This document shows positions 17,678 through 26,346 of a stretch of 64,000 nt of DNA, one piece after another; position 1 is the first letter of the stretch, and the number at the start of each line of letters is the position of its first letter. Both the position numbers and the translations under genes were made by a program. The stretch is from Alkaliphilus hydrothermalis. GTDB lineage: Bacteria; Bacillota; Clostridia; Peptostreptococcales; Natronincolaceae. Under the pieces are notes generated by a model that was not told the DNA's origin, made no database searches, and was given only the letters and a program-made list of their open reading frames with translations. Location: the NCBI RefSeq assembly GCF_016908555.1, contig NZ_JAFBEE010000012.1, forward strand, positions 24,904 through 88,903, read 5' to 3'.

Positions 17678-17878
17678 CTATAACTTTGTTACGTTTGCAG
17701 CTTGAAGACCTCTGTCACCTTGAACAACTTCGAATTCTACTTGTTGTCCTTCGTCTAATGACTTGAAACCGTCTCCTTGGATAGCTGAGAAATGTACGAA
17801 TACATCATCTTCACCTTCAACTGAGATAAATCCAAAACCTTTTTCACTGTTAAACCATTTAACTACGCCTGTTTTCAT
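17678..17878 (-). CDS. cspA: Cold-shock domain protein
   Basis: A 66-residue single cold-shock domain. The RNA-binding motifs are intact: RNP1 KGFGFISV and RNP2 VFVHFSAI, in the usual order after KWFNSEKG. Such proteins bind single-stranded RNA and act as RNA chaperones. The start is well supported by GGAGGTTTTTTTAA before ATG. Which csp paralogue this is cannot be told from sequence, so the symbol is generic. Confidence 0.95.
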   Translation of the reverse strand: MKTGVVKWFNSEKGFGFISVEGEDDVFVHFSAIQGDGFKSLDEGQQVEFEVVQGDRGLQAANVTKL

Positions 17879-17962
17879 TTAAAAAAACCTCCAAAAAATT
17901 ATATTCTGTAACGATGTTACAACACTAGGATATCACTATTTTTTGGTATTGTCAAATATTTT

Positions 17963-18409
17963 TTACATCATTACATCTAAGAGCATACCCCGAATATCAT
18001 CCAATCGCTTAATGATAGAAATGCGGTCCACCTCTTCTTTTAAGAATTCTTTGGTCAAGGATTCTAGTTCTCGGTCAACGTTTTTAACAATGGAGTAGAC
18101 CCGATGACGACCACGACGATCTAAGAAATTTTGTTTAGAAAACTGATGGGAGTTCTTAACAGCCACATCTAGAAATTCCCGTACTAGGTTTTTATATTTA
18201 ATGACTTCACTGAGATGCATCTTATCCCCTATTCGTTCAGACTGAGTAAGGATTTTATCATAAAGTCCTTGGAGGTGTTCTCTCACTTGGTCAGATTTTA
18301 TTTCCTGAAATTTGGTGATAAACTTCTCTTTATTTACTTCAGCTTTTCGTGCTGGAGCATTGACTAATTCACGGAACTCAACGGAACCTAACTGATCTAT
18401 TCGCTTCAT
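17963..18409 (-). CDS. YaaR family protein (DUF327)
   Basis: A 148-residue helical protein of the YaaR/DUF327 family, with a hallmark central segment (SEVIKYKNLVREFLDVAVK) and RRGRHRVYSIVKNVDREL. No function is established for the family. It lies divergent from the FliK-like gene, and in several Clostridia relatives sit near flagellar genes. AAGGAGGGG precedes ATG 18409. Confidence 0.8.
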   Translation of the reverse strand: MKRIDQLGSVEFRELVNAPARKAEVNKEKFITKFQEIKSDQVREHLQGLYDKILTQSERIGDKMHLSEVIKYKNLVREFLDVAVKNSHQFSKQNFLDRRGRHRVYSIVKNVDRELESLTKEFLKEEVDRISIIKRLDDIRGMLLDVMM

Positions 18410-18509
18410 GGAGTATCCCCTCCTTAAAATTCTGTCTCTATTATATTATATCGGCATAAATAATAAAAGTTTTAGACCTAGTTGTTGACTGGGAGGAGTT
18501 ATTCTACAG

Positions 18510-18537
18510 TAAAGTAAAGGAAAGAAATTGTCGATAG
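18510..18537 (+). promoter_or_regulatory. Weak sigma-28-like promoter before the FliK-like gene
   Basis: TAAA (18510-18513), 16 bases, GTCGATAG (18530-18537). Compared with TAAA-N15-GCCGATAA it has two mismatches and one extra spacer base. The flagellar nature of the gene makes it plausible. Confidence 0.4.
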
Positions 18538-18568
18538 ATTAAGTAGAAGAACTAAAGGTGGTGACAGG

Positions 18569-21007
18569 ATGAATAATGGAATTGGAAAACCAATGAATCT
18601 ATTATTTAACAAAGTATATGGAAACGGGATGATGCCCTTGAAGAAAAGGGATCAAGTAAACAAGTCACTGGAGACCCTCCAGACCAACAAGCTACAAGTA
18701 AATGTTCTTCCTATATCTCAAGGTGAGGAAGAGAAATATACGAAACTACTGAATAGCTTTAATATGCCTGTAAAGGAGGATTTAATACAGGGGTTAAAGG
18801 TATTGGATTTCCACGGGATTCATTTAAGTAAAGAAAATTTGGTGCAATATATCTCCACAAAGAATCATTTGAATGATTTAGTTCAGGAGCTCAACTACGA
18901 TACAGCCCTAAAACTTATGGAGGAACAAGTGGATTTGGAAAAGGACTCCCTACAGGAGGTAGTAGATAAGCTGGAGAAGGTAAAGGCGGAAGAAGAGGAC
19001 CAGCCCCTATCCTTAAGTAAAATTATCAAGAAATTTAAAAAGCTTTCCACGGAGGATGCGGAGAAGATTGCTGAAAAGATTTATGGTAGCAAACAAGGAA
19101 AGGATGTAACGGACATTATCAAAGCCCTCCAGAGGGCTGGGGTGGAAGTCACTAAAGAATCCATAGAGAAGGTAAAGGCTATTTTCACGAAACTCCATAG
19201 TATCCAAAATTATGACGAAGAAGGATTTGTGGAGGCAATCAAGCATAAGGTGGAGGGAAACATCAATCAATTATACAAATTAAAAAATTCCATCAAAAAA
19301 GGTGCAATAGCCATAGAAGAGAAACTTAGCCAATATGCCACCAAAGTATATGGAGGCTTTTTAGGAAATAAAAATCAACCAACGGAAAAGGATTTAAGGC
19401 TTTTAGAAGAAGATATTAAGAGACTCCTTACTGCCGATGGGCAGGTGGTAAATAAAGAAAATATTAGTCTATCCAAAGCCCTCATTAGACAAGGGATGGA
19501 GGTAAATAAAGAGAATCTATCAAAAGTGATGGAGCTAAAGGCCCTTATTGGAGAACTAAACAGTAGTCTAGACCAAGATAATGTTTCCCTTTTAATGAAG
19601 GCTGGGTACGATATTGAATCGGAAAACCTATCTAAGCTATTGGATTTGGTAAAAAATATAGATTCTCTAAAGGCAGAGATGCTTCAAATGGAGACTTTGC
19701 CCCTGTCGGAGGAAGAAAAAATAGGCGAAATGCTTGGTAAAATTAAGCTGCTGGGGGAAGCGAAAGAAGAAGATTTACTAATGCTTTTAAAGAAGGGGAC
19801 TGATTTTAAATTAGGGGACCTCCATAGGGTTAAAGCGCCGATGGGATTTGATCAAGAACTGATACTTCAAGGAGGGCAAGAGATCCATTACAGCGCCTTA
19901 AAGGTAGTAAAACTATTTTCTCAGTTGAATAAAATAACCCCCAATAACCTTACAGGTCATATAAAAAACAACTATCCTTTGACTATAGAGGGGTTAGCTA
20001 ATAATATCCCAGAGACGTCTAAGCTAGGAATTATTAAAGCTAGCAATGAAGCGCAACAGGCTTTTAAGGAATTAAATTTTATTCGACAACACCTTACTTC
20101 TTCGATGGTGACGAAGGGATTAGAGAAGGGTTTATCCTTGGAAAAAATGGAGTTACCTAGAATCTCAAATTATATTAATGAACACAACCTACAGGAGGGT
20201 AACTGGGAGCAAATCAAAGTATTACCCCAGATACGAAAGCAAGGGGAGGATATTTTAGCTCTTCTCATGAAGAATAACCTTCCCCATAATTTAGGAGAAA
20301 TGAAGCAAATTTCAAACTTCCTTAAAAATCAACAGCAAGTAGGCCACCAAGTACAAGAATTGATGGAGTTCTTAGAAAAAGAAGGGAATGAAGCCCTAAA
20401 ACTTGAGGTTAAAGGAATGAAGGAGATGGCTAAGGATTTGACCAACAGCCTGAAGAATGGAAAAATGGACCTAAGTCGTTTCAATAAAGAACTCAACGAA
20501 ATAGTAAACAATATAGCCCAAAAGGGAAGTCTTTTGGATGATAAATCCAAAGAACAACTCTATAAGAATATCGAAAAGCTGTCTGAGGCAATAGACACCC
20601 AAAATCAGCTTAATCATAGGGATACAACTGTACAAATGCCGATTATGATGGATAATCAGATGAAGAATCTACAGATTTATGTCATGAAGGATAAGCAGGG
20701 CAGCAAGAAAATAGACCCTAAAAACATGTCGGTGCTTCTAAATATGGATACCAATAATATGGGGAATATCAATATATACTTAGGGGTCAACTATAGGCAA
20801 TTAGTTTTAAAGGTGGGGGTACTATATAAGGAATATCAAGAAATGATAGAACCCCAGATTCCAGCCTTGAAGGATATGCTTTCCAAGATAGGATACGAGG
20901 TAAAGGACATTGCCTTTAGGGTGGATGAAGACCTACATTTAATGAGTATGGTGGAGGAAGTGGCGGACAAGCAAAAAGGTGTCAATTTTATTGATATGAT
21001 GATTTAG
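18569..21007 (+). CDS. YlqG/FliK-like large flagellar-associated protein
   Basis: An 812-residue, mostly helical, charged protein without membrane segments. The N-terminal 650 residues carry repeated units of a form like VNKENISLSKALIRQGMEV and VNKENLSKVMELKALI, each about 60-80 residues. The C-terminal 150 residues (from about 665) contain a beta-rich FliK hook-length-control-like domain: MQ-rich strands, NMGNINIYLGVNYRQLVLKV, then a Flg_hook-like end. The family resembles DUF6240 and Bacillus YlqG. It is followed after 10 bases by a YlqH-like gene, as in Bacillus. Secretion-specificity switching is possible but unproven. Confidence 0.65.
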   Translation: MNNGIGKPMNLLFNKVYGNGMMPLKKRDQVNKSLETLQTNKLQVNVLPISQGEEEKYTKLLNSFNMPVKEDLIQGLKVLDFHGIHLSKENLVQYISTKNHLNDLVQELNYDTALKLMEEQVDLEKDSLQEVVDKLEKVKAEEEDQPLSLSKIIKKFKKLSTEDAEKIAEKIYGSKQGKDVTDIIKALQRAGVEVTKESIEKVKAIFTKLHSIQNYDEEGFVEAIKHKVEGNINQLYKLKNSIKKGAIAIEEKLSQYATKVYGGFLGNKNQPTEKDLRLLEEDIKRLLTADGQVVNKENISLSKALIRQGMEVNKENLSKVMELKALIGELNSSLDQDNVSLLMKAGYDIESENLSKLLDLVKNIDSLKAEMLQMETLPLSEEEKIGEMLGKIKLLGEAKEEDLLMLLKKGTDFKLGDLHRVKAPMGFDQELILQGGQEIHYSALKVVKLFSQLNKITPNNLTGHIKNNYPLTIEGLANNIPETSKLGIIKASNEAQQAFKELNFIRQHLTSSMVTKGLEKGLSLEKMELPRISNYINEHNLQEGNWEQIKVLPQIRKQGEDILALLMKNNLPHNLGEMKQISNFLKNQQQVGHQVQELMEFLEKEGNEALKLEVKGMKEMAKDLTNSLKNGKMDLSRFNKELNEIVNNIAQKGSLLDDKSKEQLYKNIEKLSEAIDTQNQLNHRDTTVQMPIMMDNQMKNLQIYVMKDKQGSKKIDPKNMSVLLNMDTNNMGNINIYLGVNYRQLVLKVGVLYKEYQEMIEPQIPALKDMLSKIGYEVKDIAFRVDEDLHLMSMVEEVADKQKGVNFIDMMI

Positions 21008-21017
21008 GGGTGAAGCT

Positions 21018-21287
21018 ATGGAGGAACATGTGAAAAAAGCTGTTGCATTGAGATATGATCCTGAGGAGGATCATGCCCCCAAAATTATGGCTACAGGACA
21101 TGGGGTAGTGGCAGAAAAGATATTAGAAAAGGCAGAGGAAAATGAAGTGCCTATTCATCACAATGAGAAGTTAGTTAAAGAGCTAATCCAATTCAAAGTA
21201 GGGACAGAAATTCCTCAGGAACTATATGAAATTGTAGCTCAAGTCCTCATTTTTGTTGAGGGATTAGATACCAAAAAGGTAAGGTAA
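21018..21287 (+). CDS. YlqH-like protein, FlhB C-terminal domain homologue
   Basis: An 89-residue protein matching the cytoplasmic C-terminal domain of FlhB: KAVALRYDPEEDHAPKIMATGHG, IPQELYEIVAQVLIF. It starts almost where FlhB is cut after asparagine in NPTH, so it corresponds to the cleaved FlhB fragment made as a separate gene, without membrane domain or cleavage motif. FlhB-like fragments of this sort are common in Firmicutes beside ylqG. A role in export specificity is inferred. The flagellin promoter begins inside its stop codon. Confidence 0.85.
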   Translation: MEEHVKKAVALRYDPEEDHAPKIMATGHGVVAEKILEKAEENEVPIHHNEKLVKELIQFKVGTEIPQELYEIVAQVLIFVEGLDTKKVR

Positions 21288-21311
21288 AGTTTTTGACAGA
21301 AACGCCGATAT
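21285..21311 (+). promoter_or_regulatory. Sigma-28 promoter for flagellin
   Basis: TAAA (21285-21288), exactly 15 bases, GCCGATAT (21304-21311): only the last base differs from consensus. The -35 element overlaps the stop codon of the upstream gene. It is 36 bases before the flagellin start. Confidence 0.92.
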
Positions 21312-21346
21312 AAATAATATAAGCATAGATTCAAGGGGGAAAAAAG

Positions 21347-22201
21347 ATGAGAATTAATCATAATATACCTGCATTAAATGCCCATAGATTATTAACGCGA
21401 AATACTGATATGACCAGTAGAGCATTGGAGAAATTGTCATCTGGTAAAAGAATCAACCGAGCAGCTGATGATGCGGCGGGGATGGCTATTACTGAGAAAA
21501 TGAGGGCCCAAACGAGGGGATTACATGTGGCTTCCCGTAACTCATTAGACGGAGTTTCTCTCGTACAGACGGCAGAGGGAGCAATGACAGAAATACACTC
21601 AATGCTACAAAGAATGAGGGAATTGGCGGTACAAGCAAGCAATGGAACCTATAACGATGATGATAAACAAACAGTCCAAAATGAAATAGATGAATTAGTA
21701 AAAGAAATAGATAATATTGCTAAAACAACAAACTTCAATGATAAAAAGCTGTTGGATGGATCCTTAGATGGCTTTGATAATGCCACCCCCCCCGTAGCTG
21801 ATCCCCAAGAAAAAATTATCCTACAAATAGGAGCAAATGCCAGTGAAATTATGGAATTTACTATCGATAAACTTGACACAACGCCAACTGGTCTAGCTAT
21901 CGATGCAGTTGATTTAGTTAATGATCCAGGTACAGGCATAACGGTAATTGATGCAGCCATCAAGAAAGTTTCGGAAGTAAGAGCAAAACTAGGGGCCATC
22001 CAAAATCGTCTCGAGCACACCATCGCCAATGTAGACAATACAGCAGAAAACATCACTGCAGCCATGTCTCGTATTGAGGATGTGGATATGGCAATGGAAA
22101 TGTCAAACTTTACAAAGCTAAATATCTTAACCCAAGCAGGGACAGCTATGTTGGCTCAAGCAAACCAAAGACCTCAGTCGATTCTACAGTTGTTAAGCTA
22201 A
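21347..22201 (+). CDS. hag: Flagellin
   Basis: A 284-residue flagellin of the short type. The N-terminal D0/D1 part (MRINHNIPALNAHR, SSGKRINRAADDAAGMAI) and the C-terminal part (SRIEDVDMAMEMSNFTKLNI to QRPQSILQLL) are well conserved. Only about 60 variable residues lie between (150-205), so D2/D3 surface domains are absent. It is exported by the flagellar apparatus and forms the filament. Strong ribosome site and sigma-28 promoter precede it. A dedicated FliS gene follows after 14 bases. Confidence 0.97.
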   Translation: MRINHNIPALNAHRLLTRNTDMTSRALEKLSSGKRINRAADDAAGMAITEKMRAQTRGLHVASRNSLDGVSLVQTAEGAMTEIHSMLQRMRELAVQASNGTYNDDDKQTVQNEIDELVKEIDNIAKTTNFNDKKLLDGSLDGFDNATPPVADPQEKIILQIGANASEIMEFTIDKLDTTPTGLAIDAVDLVNDPGTGITVIDAAIKKVSEVRAKLGAIQNRLEHTIANVDNTAENITAAMSRIEDVDMAMEMSNFTKLNILTQAGTAMLAQANQRPQSILQLLS

Positions 22202-22215
22202 TGGTGGTGAAATAG

Positions 22216-22680
22216 ATGAAGGATAAAAATTATCTACTTAATCGGATTACGACAGCAAATGGTCCGCAGCTGGTAGCTTTGCTTTATGAAGAGTTAATTA
22301 ATTCCTTAATGGAAGCTACTGGGGCAATGGAGGAAGGAAAAAATGAGGGCATCCAAGAAGCTCTTGCAAGGGGAAGAGATATTCTGGCTGAGTTATTATC
22401 GACTTTAGAGGGGGACTCAGAGATTGCTAAAAACCTTAGAAGCCTATACCTATATGTAAATCGATTAATGACCGAAGCAGACAATTATAAAAGTGGCCAA
22501 AAGCTACAGGAGGCGATCAAAGTGTTAACTCCTCTGTATGAAGGTTGGAGGCAACTGGGGGAAGAACAGGTGGAATCCTCCCTACAAAAATGCAGTGGAA
22601 GGGTAACGGGATTAACCTACGGAAAAAATCAATTGAATGATTTTATAAATCATGATGAGGATAAGTGGAAAAAGGGATAG
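22216..22680 (+). CDS. Second FliS-like flagellin chaperone
   Basis: A 154-residue helical protein. The start (YLLNRITTANGPQLVALLYEELINSLMEA) aligns with the FliS pattern around QLVALLYEEL, and NLRSLYLYVNRLM matches NLRSLYTYI in FliS at 7.9 kb. It is longer by a charged C-terminal extension of about 28 residues. Its place directly after flagellin supports a flagellin-chaperone role. Two fliS copies of different type may serve different cargoes or stages. Confidence 0.8.
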   Translation: MKDKNYLLNRITTANGPQLVALLYEELINSLMEATGAMEEGKNEGIQEALARGRDILAELLSTLEGDSEIAKNLRSLYLYVNRLMTEADNYKSGQKLQEAIKVLTPLYEGWRQLGEEQVESSLQKCSGRVTGLTYGKNQLNDFINHDEDKWKKG

Positions 22681-22683
22681 AAT

Positions 22684-22719
22684 ATGTAAGGGTAGATAAA
22701 ATACCCTTACATTTTTTTA
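22684..22719 (+). terminator. Terminator after the flagellin-fliS operon
   Basis: ATGTAAGGGTA (22684-22694) pairs with TACCCTTACAT (22702-22712), followed by T7. Confidence 0.92.
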
Positions 22720-22791
22720 TTTATTGGACACTATGATATAATAGATAAAACGGTAAATTTAGTAAATATTAATTAGTTAGGAGAGAAGGCT

Positions 22792-24978
22792 ATGAAGCTT
22801 ATTAACCAATTAGCTCAAGAATTTAGTATTAAATCCAGTCAGATTGAAAATACCATTAACCTAATAGATGAAGGTAATACCATCCCCTTCATAGCGCGAT
22901 ATAGGAAAGAAGTAACTGGCGGTCTTAGTGACGAGATACTGAGGGACCTACATGAGAGACTTACATACTTAAGAAATTTAGAATCAAGAAAAGAAGAAGT
23001 AATTCGATTAATTGACGAGCAGGGGAAATTAACGGAAGAGTTAAAGAAGGAAATCCTAGGAGCCACAGTACTTCAAAAGATTGAAGATCTCTATAGACCC
23101 TATAAGCAAAAAAGAAGAACGAGGGCTACCGTTGCAAAGGAAAAGGGTTTGGAACCTTTGGCTGAATTGATATTAAAACAAGAAGCTCTACAGGGTACTA
23201 TAGAAGAAATGGCGACCCCTTTTATTAATGAAGAATTGGAAGTCATGACAGTGGAGGATGCCATCAATGGAGCAAAGGATATCATAGCAGAATTTGTTTC
23301 TGATGATGCAGAGTACAGGGAAAAAATAAGAGAATTAAATCTTCAAAAAGGGGTAATTAATAGTGTTGCTGTAGACCCTGAAGAAAAGACAGTATATGAA
23401 ATGTATTATGACTTTAATGAAGGGGTTAATCGAATTGCCAACCATAGAATTTTGGCAGTGAATAGAGGAGAAAAGGAAAAGAAACTTAAGGTGAAGGTAG
23501 TAAGCCCTGATGAGGAAGTTCTTGAATATTTAACGAAGAAAGTCATCACAAATCAAAAGGCCATCACAACAGCTACCCTACAGGAGGCGATAGAGGATGC
23601 CTATAAGCGTCTAATCTCCCCATCGATTGAAAGGGAAATTAGAAATATCCTGACAGAAAGGGCAGAGGAAGAAGCCATCAAGGTATTTGGTAAAAATACA
23701 AAGCCTCTATTGTTGATTCCACCAGTAAAAGACATGAGGGTGTTAGCCATAGATCCTAGTTTTAGAACTGGCTGTAAGCTGGCGGTATTGGACGAGACAG
23801 GAAAATTACTAGACTATACCACCATTTACCCAAATGCCCCTCAAAACAAAGTTGAGGAAGCAAAGAAGGTAATGAAGGAATTGATTAATAAATATGATAT
23901 AGACATTATACCAATCGGAAATGGAACGGCTTCAAGGGAAACTGAGTTCCTAGTGGCAGAGATGCTAAAGGAAATAGATAAAACTGTATATTATACCATC
24001 GTCAGTGAAGCAGGGGCTTCTGTTTATTCGGCTTCAAAACTTGCCACAGAAGAGTATCCCAATATTGACGTATCTATTAGGGGCGCCATCTCCATTGGTC
24101 GTAGATTACAGGACCCATTGGCAGAGCTAGTTAAAATAGATCCAAAGAGTATTGGGGTAGGTCAATATCAGCATGACCTAAACCAAGGCAAACTTGGAGA
24201 AACCCTAAAGAATGTTGTAGAGGATTGTGTTAATACCGTTGGGGTAGACCTCAATACTGCAACTCCTTCTTTATTGCAATACGTAGCGGGGATTTCTTCT
24301 ACAGTGGCTAAAAATATAGTTGAATTTAGGGAGGAAAATGGTAAGTTCTCCAGTCGCCAACAGATTAAAAAGGTAAAAAGACTTGGACCAAAGGTATTTG
24401 AACAATGTGCTGGGTTCCTACGAATCTCCGGCGGCGATAATCCCTTAGATAATACCTCTGTCCATCCAGAATCCTATAAGCCTACAATGAAGTTGATAGA
24501 AAAACTAGGCTACAGTAAAGCGGATATTAAAAAGGGTGAGTTGAGAAATATTGAAGAAAGAATACTTCAATATGGAGAGCAAGGGGAAGCAAATAACTTA
24601 GAAAAGAAGTTAAAAATTCTTTCTGAGGAATTGGAAATCGGACTACCAACCCTAAAGGATATTATTCAAGAGCTTAAAAAGCCTGGTAGAGACCCAAGGG
24701 AGGAAATGCCAAAGCCAATCTTTAGAAGTGATGTTCTAAAGATGGAGGACTTGCAATTAGATATGATTATGACTGGGACTGTTAGAAATGTTGTGGACTT
24801 CGGAGCCTTTGTTGATATCGGAGTAAAGCAGGACGGACTTGTGCATATCTCTGAGTTAGCAGATAAATTCGTGAAAAATCCAATGGATGTGGTATCTGTT
24901 GGGGATGAGGTGCAGGTTAAGATTATTGGATTAGACATTGAACGGGGTAAGGTTTCTTTGAGTATGAAGCAGGTTTAA
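22792..24978 (+). CDS. tex: Tex-family RNA-binding transcription accessory protein
   Basis: A 728-residue Tex/YhgF protein of normal length. Order: N-terminal helical Tex_N region, a YqgF/RuvC-like domain (VLAIDPSFRTGCKLAVLD, about residue 318), helix-hairpin-helix repeats (LLQYVAGISSTVAKNIVEFRE), and a C-terminal S1 RNA-binding domain (GTVRNVVDFGAFVDIGVKQDGLVH, about 660-728). Tex binds RNA and interacts with transcription. The start is ATG 22792 after AGGAGAG. It is monocistronic between terminators. Confidence 0.95.
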   Translation: MKLINQLAQEFSIKSSQIENTINLIDEGNTIPFIARYRKEVTGGLSDEILRDLHERLTYLRNLESRKEEVIRLIDEQGKLTEELKKEILGATVLQKIEDLYRPYKQKRRTRATVAKEKGLEPLAELILKQEALQGTIEEMATPFINEELEVMTVEDAINGAKDIIAEFVSDDAEYREKIRELNLQKGVINSVAVDPEEKTVYEMYYDFNEGVNRIANHRILAVNRGEKEKKLKVKVVSPDEEVLEYLTKKVITNQKAITTATLQEAIEDAYKRLISPSIEREIRNILTERAEEEAIKVFGKNTKPLLLIPPVKDMRVLAIDPSFRTGCKLAVLDETGKLLDYTTIYPNAPQNKVEEAKKVMKELINKYDIDIIPIGNGTASRETEFLVAEMLKEIDKTVYYTIVSEAGASVYSASKLATEEYPNIDVSIRGAISIGRRLQDPLAELVKIDPKSIGVGQYQHDLNQGKLGETLKNVVEDCVNTVGVDLNTATPSLLQYVAGISSTVAKNIVEFREENGKFSSRQQIKKVKRLGPKVFEQCAGFLRISGGDNPLDNTSVHPESYKPTMKLIEKLGYSKADIKKGELRNIEERILQYGEQGEANNLEKKLKILSEELEIGLPTLKDIIQELKKPGRDPREEMPKPIFRSDVLKMEDLQLDMIMTGTVRNVVDFGAFVDIGVKQDGLVHISELADKFVKNPMDVVSVGDEVQVKIIGLDIERGKVSLSMKQV

Positions 24979-25006
24979 AAGCGTGTCTTTTTAAAGTAAA
25001 ATATTT

Positions 25007-25050
25007 AAACAAATGAAGGGTACTATTACTAGTTCCTTTCATTTGTTTAA
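25007..25050. terminator. Terminator after tex
   Basis: AAACAAATGAAGG (25007-25019) pairs with CCTTTCATTTGTTT (25035-25048) with one bulge. The downstream T-content is modest. Confidence 0.65.
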
Positions 25051-25191
25051 TCTTAAATTTTAGGTTATTTACATTATGCAATATTTTTAAATTTAATAGT
25101 GGAAAGTACATACAAAATATTACCAATATGTAGTATAATTAATATGGAAGTCATATAAGTTAGCGATAACGAAATCAATAGGAGGAATTGA

Positions 25192-26262
25192 ATGATTAAA
25201 TTAAGGAATGAAGACTATAGGAAAGTAGCACATTTAGTAAAATCACAAAACGAATTATCTGTATTTTCAGTTATCAATGGCGTTATGTCGGGAGAAATTT
25301 ATGTCAACAACATTGAAAATCCTACATCCGCATTGATTCAGACAAGTGAGTGTAATTTGATTGCCGGTAGTACAGAGGATGAAGCTTTTAATGCTCAAGT
25401 ATCTTCTGAATTAGATTTCTGGGATCAGTTAACCCCAGATTCCAGTGAATGGATTGATATAATACCGAAGATCCATGAAAATTCTTTTATTAGAAAATAT
25501 AAAAGAAGACGTTATATCATATCTATGAATGATTTTGTAGGGCCAGACATGAATTTACCTGAAGGGTTTGTAATGGAAAAAGTAGATTTGTCCCTATTAA
25601 GAGAGAAAAACCTTGAAAACTCCGGTAAAGTACTAGGTTGGGCAGAAAATTGGAATAACGATGAAGAATTCAAGAAATATGGAACGGGATATTACATACA
25701 TAACAACGAGGTAATTGTCAGCTGGTCCTTAAGTGATTGTAGTTTTAGTAAGAGCACTGCAATTGGAGTACACACAGATGATCGATTTAGAAATAAAGGT
25801 TTTGCCAAAAAAGTTGCAGCAGCAACCATTAAAGATAGCTTTGAAAAGGGATACGAAAATGTTGAATGGCTTTGTGTAGACTCCAATAAAGGCTCTACTT
25901 CAATGGCAGATAAGTTAGGATTTACATATAGCAATGATTACGATTCTTTCTCCTCATATCCTCCCATTGAAAATCCAACGGATTTATCCAAATCTGAATG
26001 GTATGAATGGGCTGAGTATTTAGAAGAGGCATCAAAGACCCATGACTGTTTGTTGTTGGAAGGCCTTTATGCATATGTCAATTCCAATGATATGGAAAAG
26101 GCCATGGATATAATGAATACCATGGAGGATAAAGAAATTAAAATAAATTATATCAGGCTTAAAAATTATATTAATAAACTTCAAAACTATGGCATGTGCT
26201 CTAACTTTCATGACCCAAAATGGATTGATTTGTTAGATGAAAAGATTGAAAGTAATAAATAA
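25192..26262 (+). CDS. GNAT N-acetyltransferase
   Basis: A 356-residue protein. About residues 130-260 hold a GNAT fold with acetyl-CoA-binding motif A (VHTDDRFRNKGFAKKVAAA) and motif B (WLCVDSNKGSTSMADKLGF). The N-terminal 120 residues fit the N-terminal half of the GNAT_acetyltran family. A C-terminal helical extension of about 75 residues (from 280) is an uncommon addition and may hold a small repeat domain. The substrate is unknown. AGGAGG precedes ATG 25192. It stands alone; the next gene is convergent. Confidence 0.8.
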   Translation: MIKLRNEDYRKVAHLVKSQNELSVFSVINGVMSGEIYVNNIENPTSALIQTSECNLIAGSTEDEAFNAQVSSELDFWDQLTPDSSEWIDIIPKIHENSFIRKYKRRRYIISMNDFVGPDMNLPEGFVMEKVDLSLLREKNLENSGKVLGWAENWNNDEEFKKYGTGYYIHNNEVIVSWSLSDCSFSKSTAIGVHTDDRFRNKGFAKKVAAATIKDSFEKGYENVEWLCVDSNKGSTSMADKLGFTYSNDYDSFSSYPPIENPTDLSKSEWYEWAEYLEEASKTHDCLLLEGLYAYVNSNDMEKAMDIMNTMEDKEIKINYIRLKNYINKLQNYGMCSNFHDPKWIDLLDEKIESNK

Positions 26263-26346
26263 GTCCAAGTAACCCATAGACTAATCAAAGCAAATGATTA
26301 GGGAGGACATCAGATTGTTGGTAAGGATATCCTTTACGAAGCTTTT

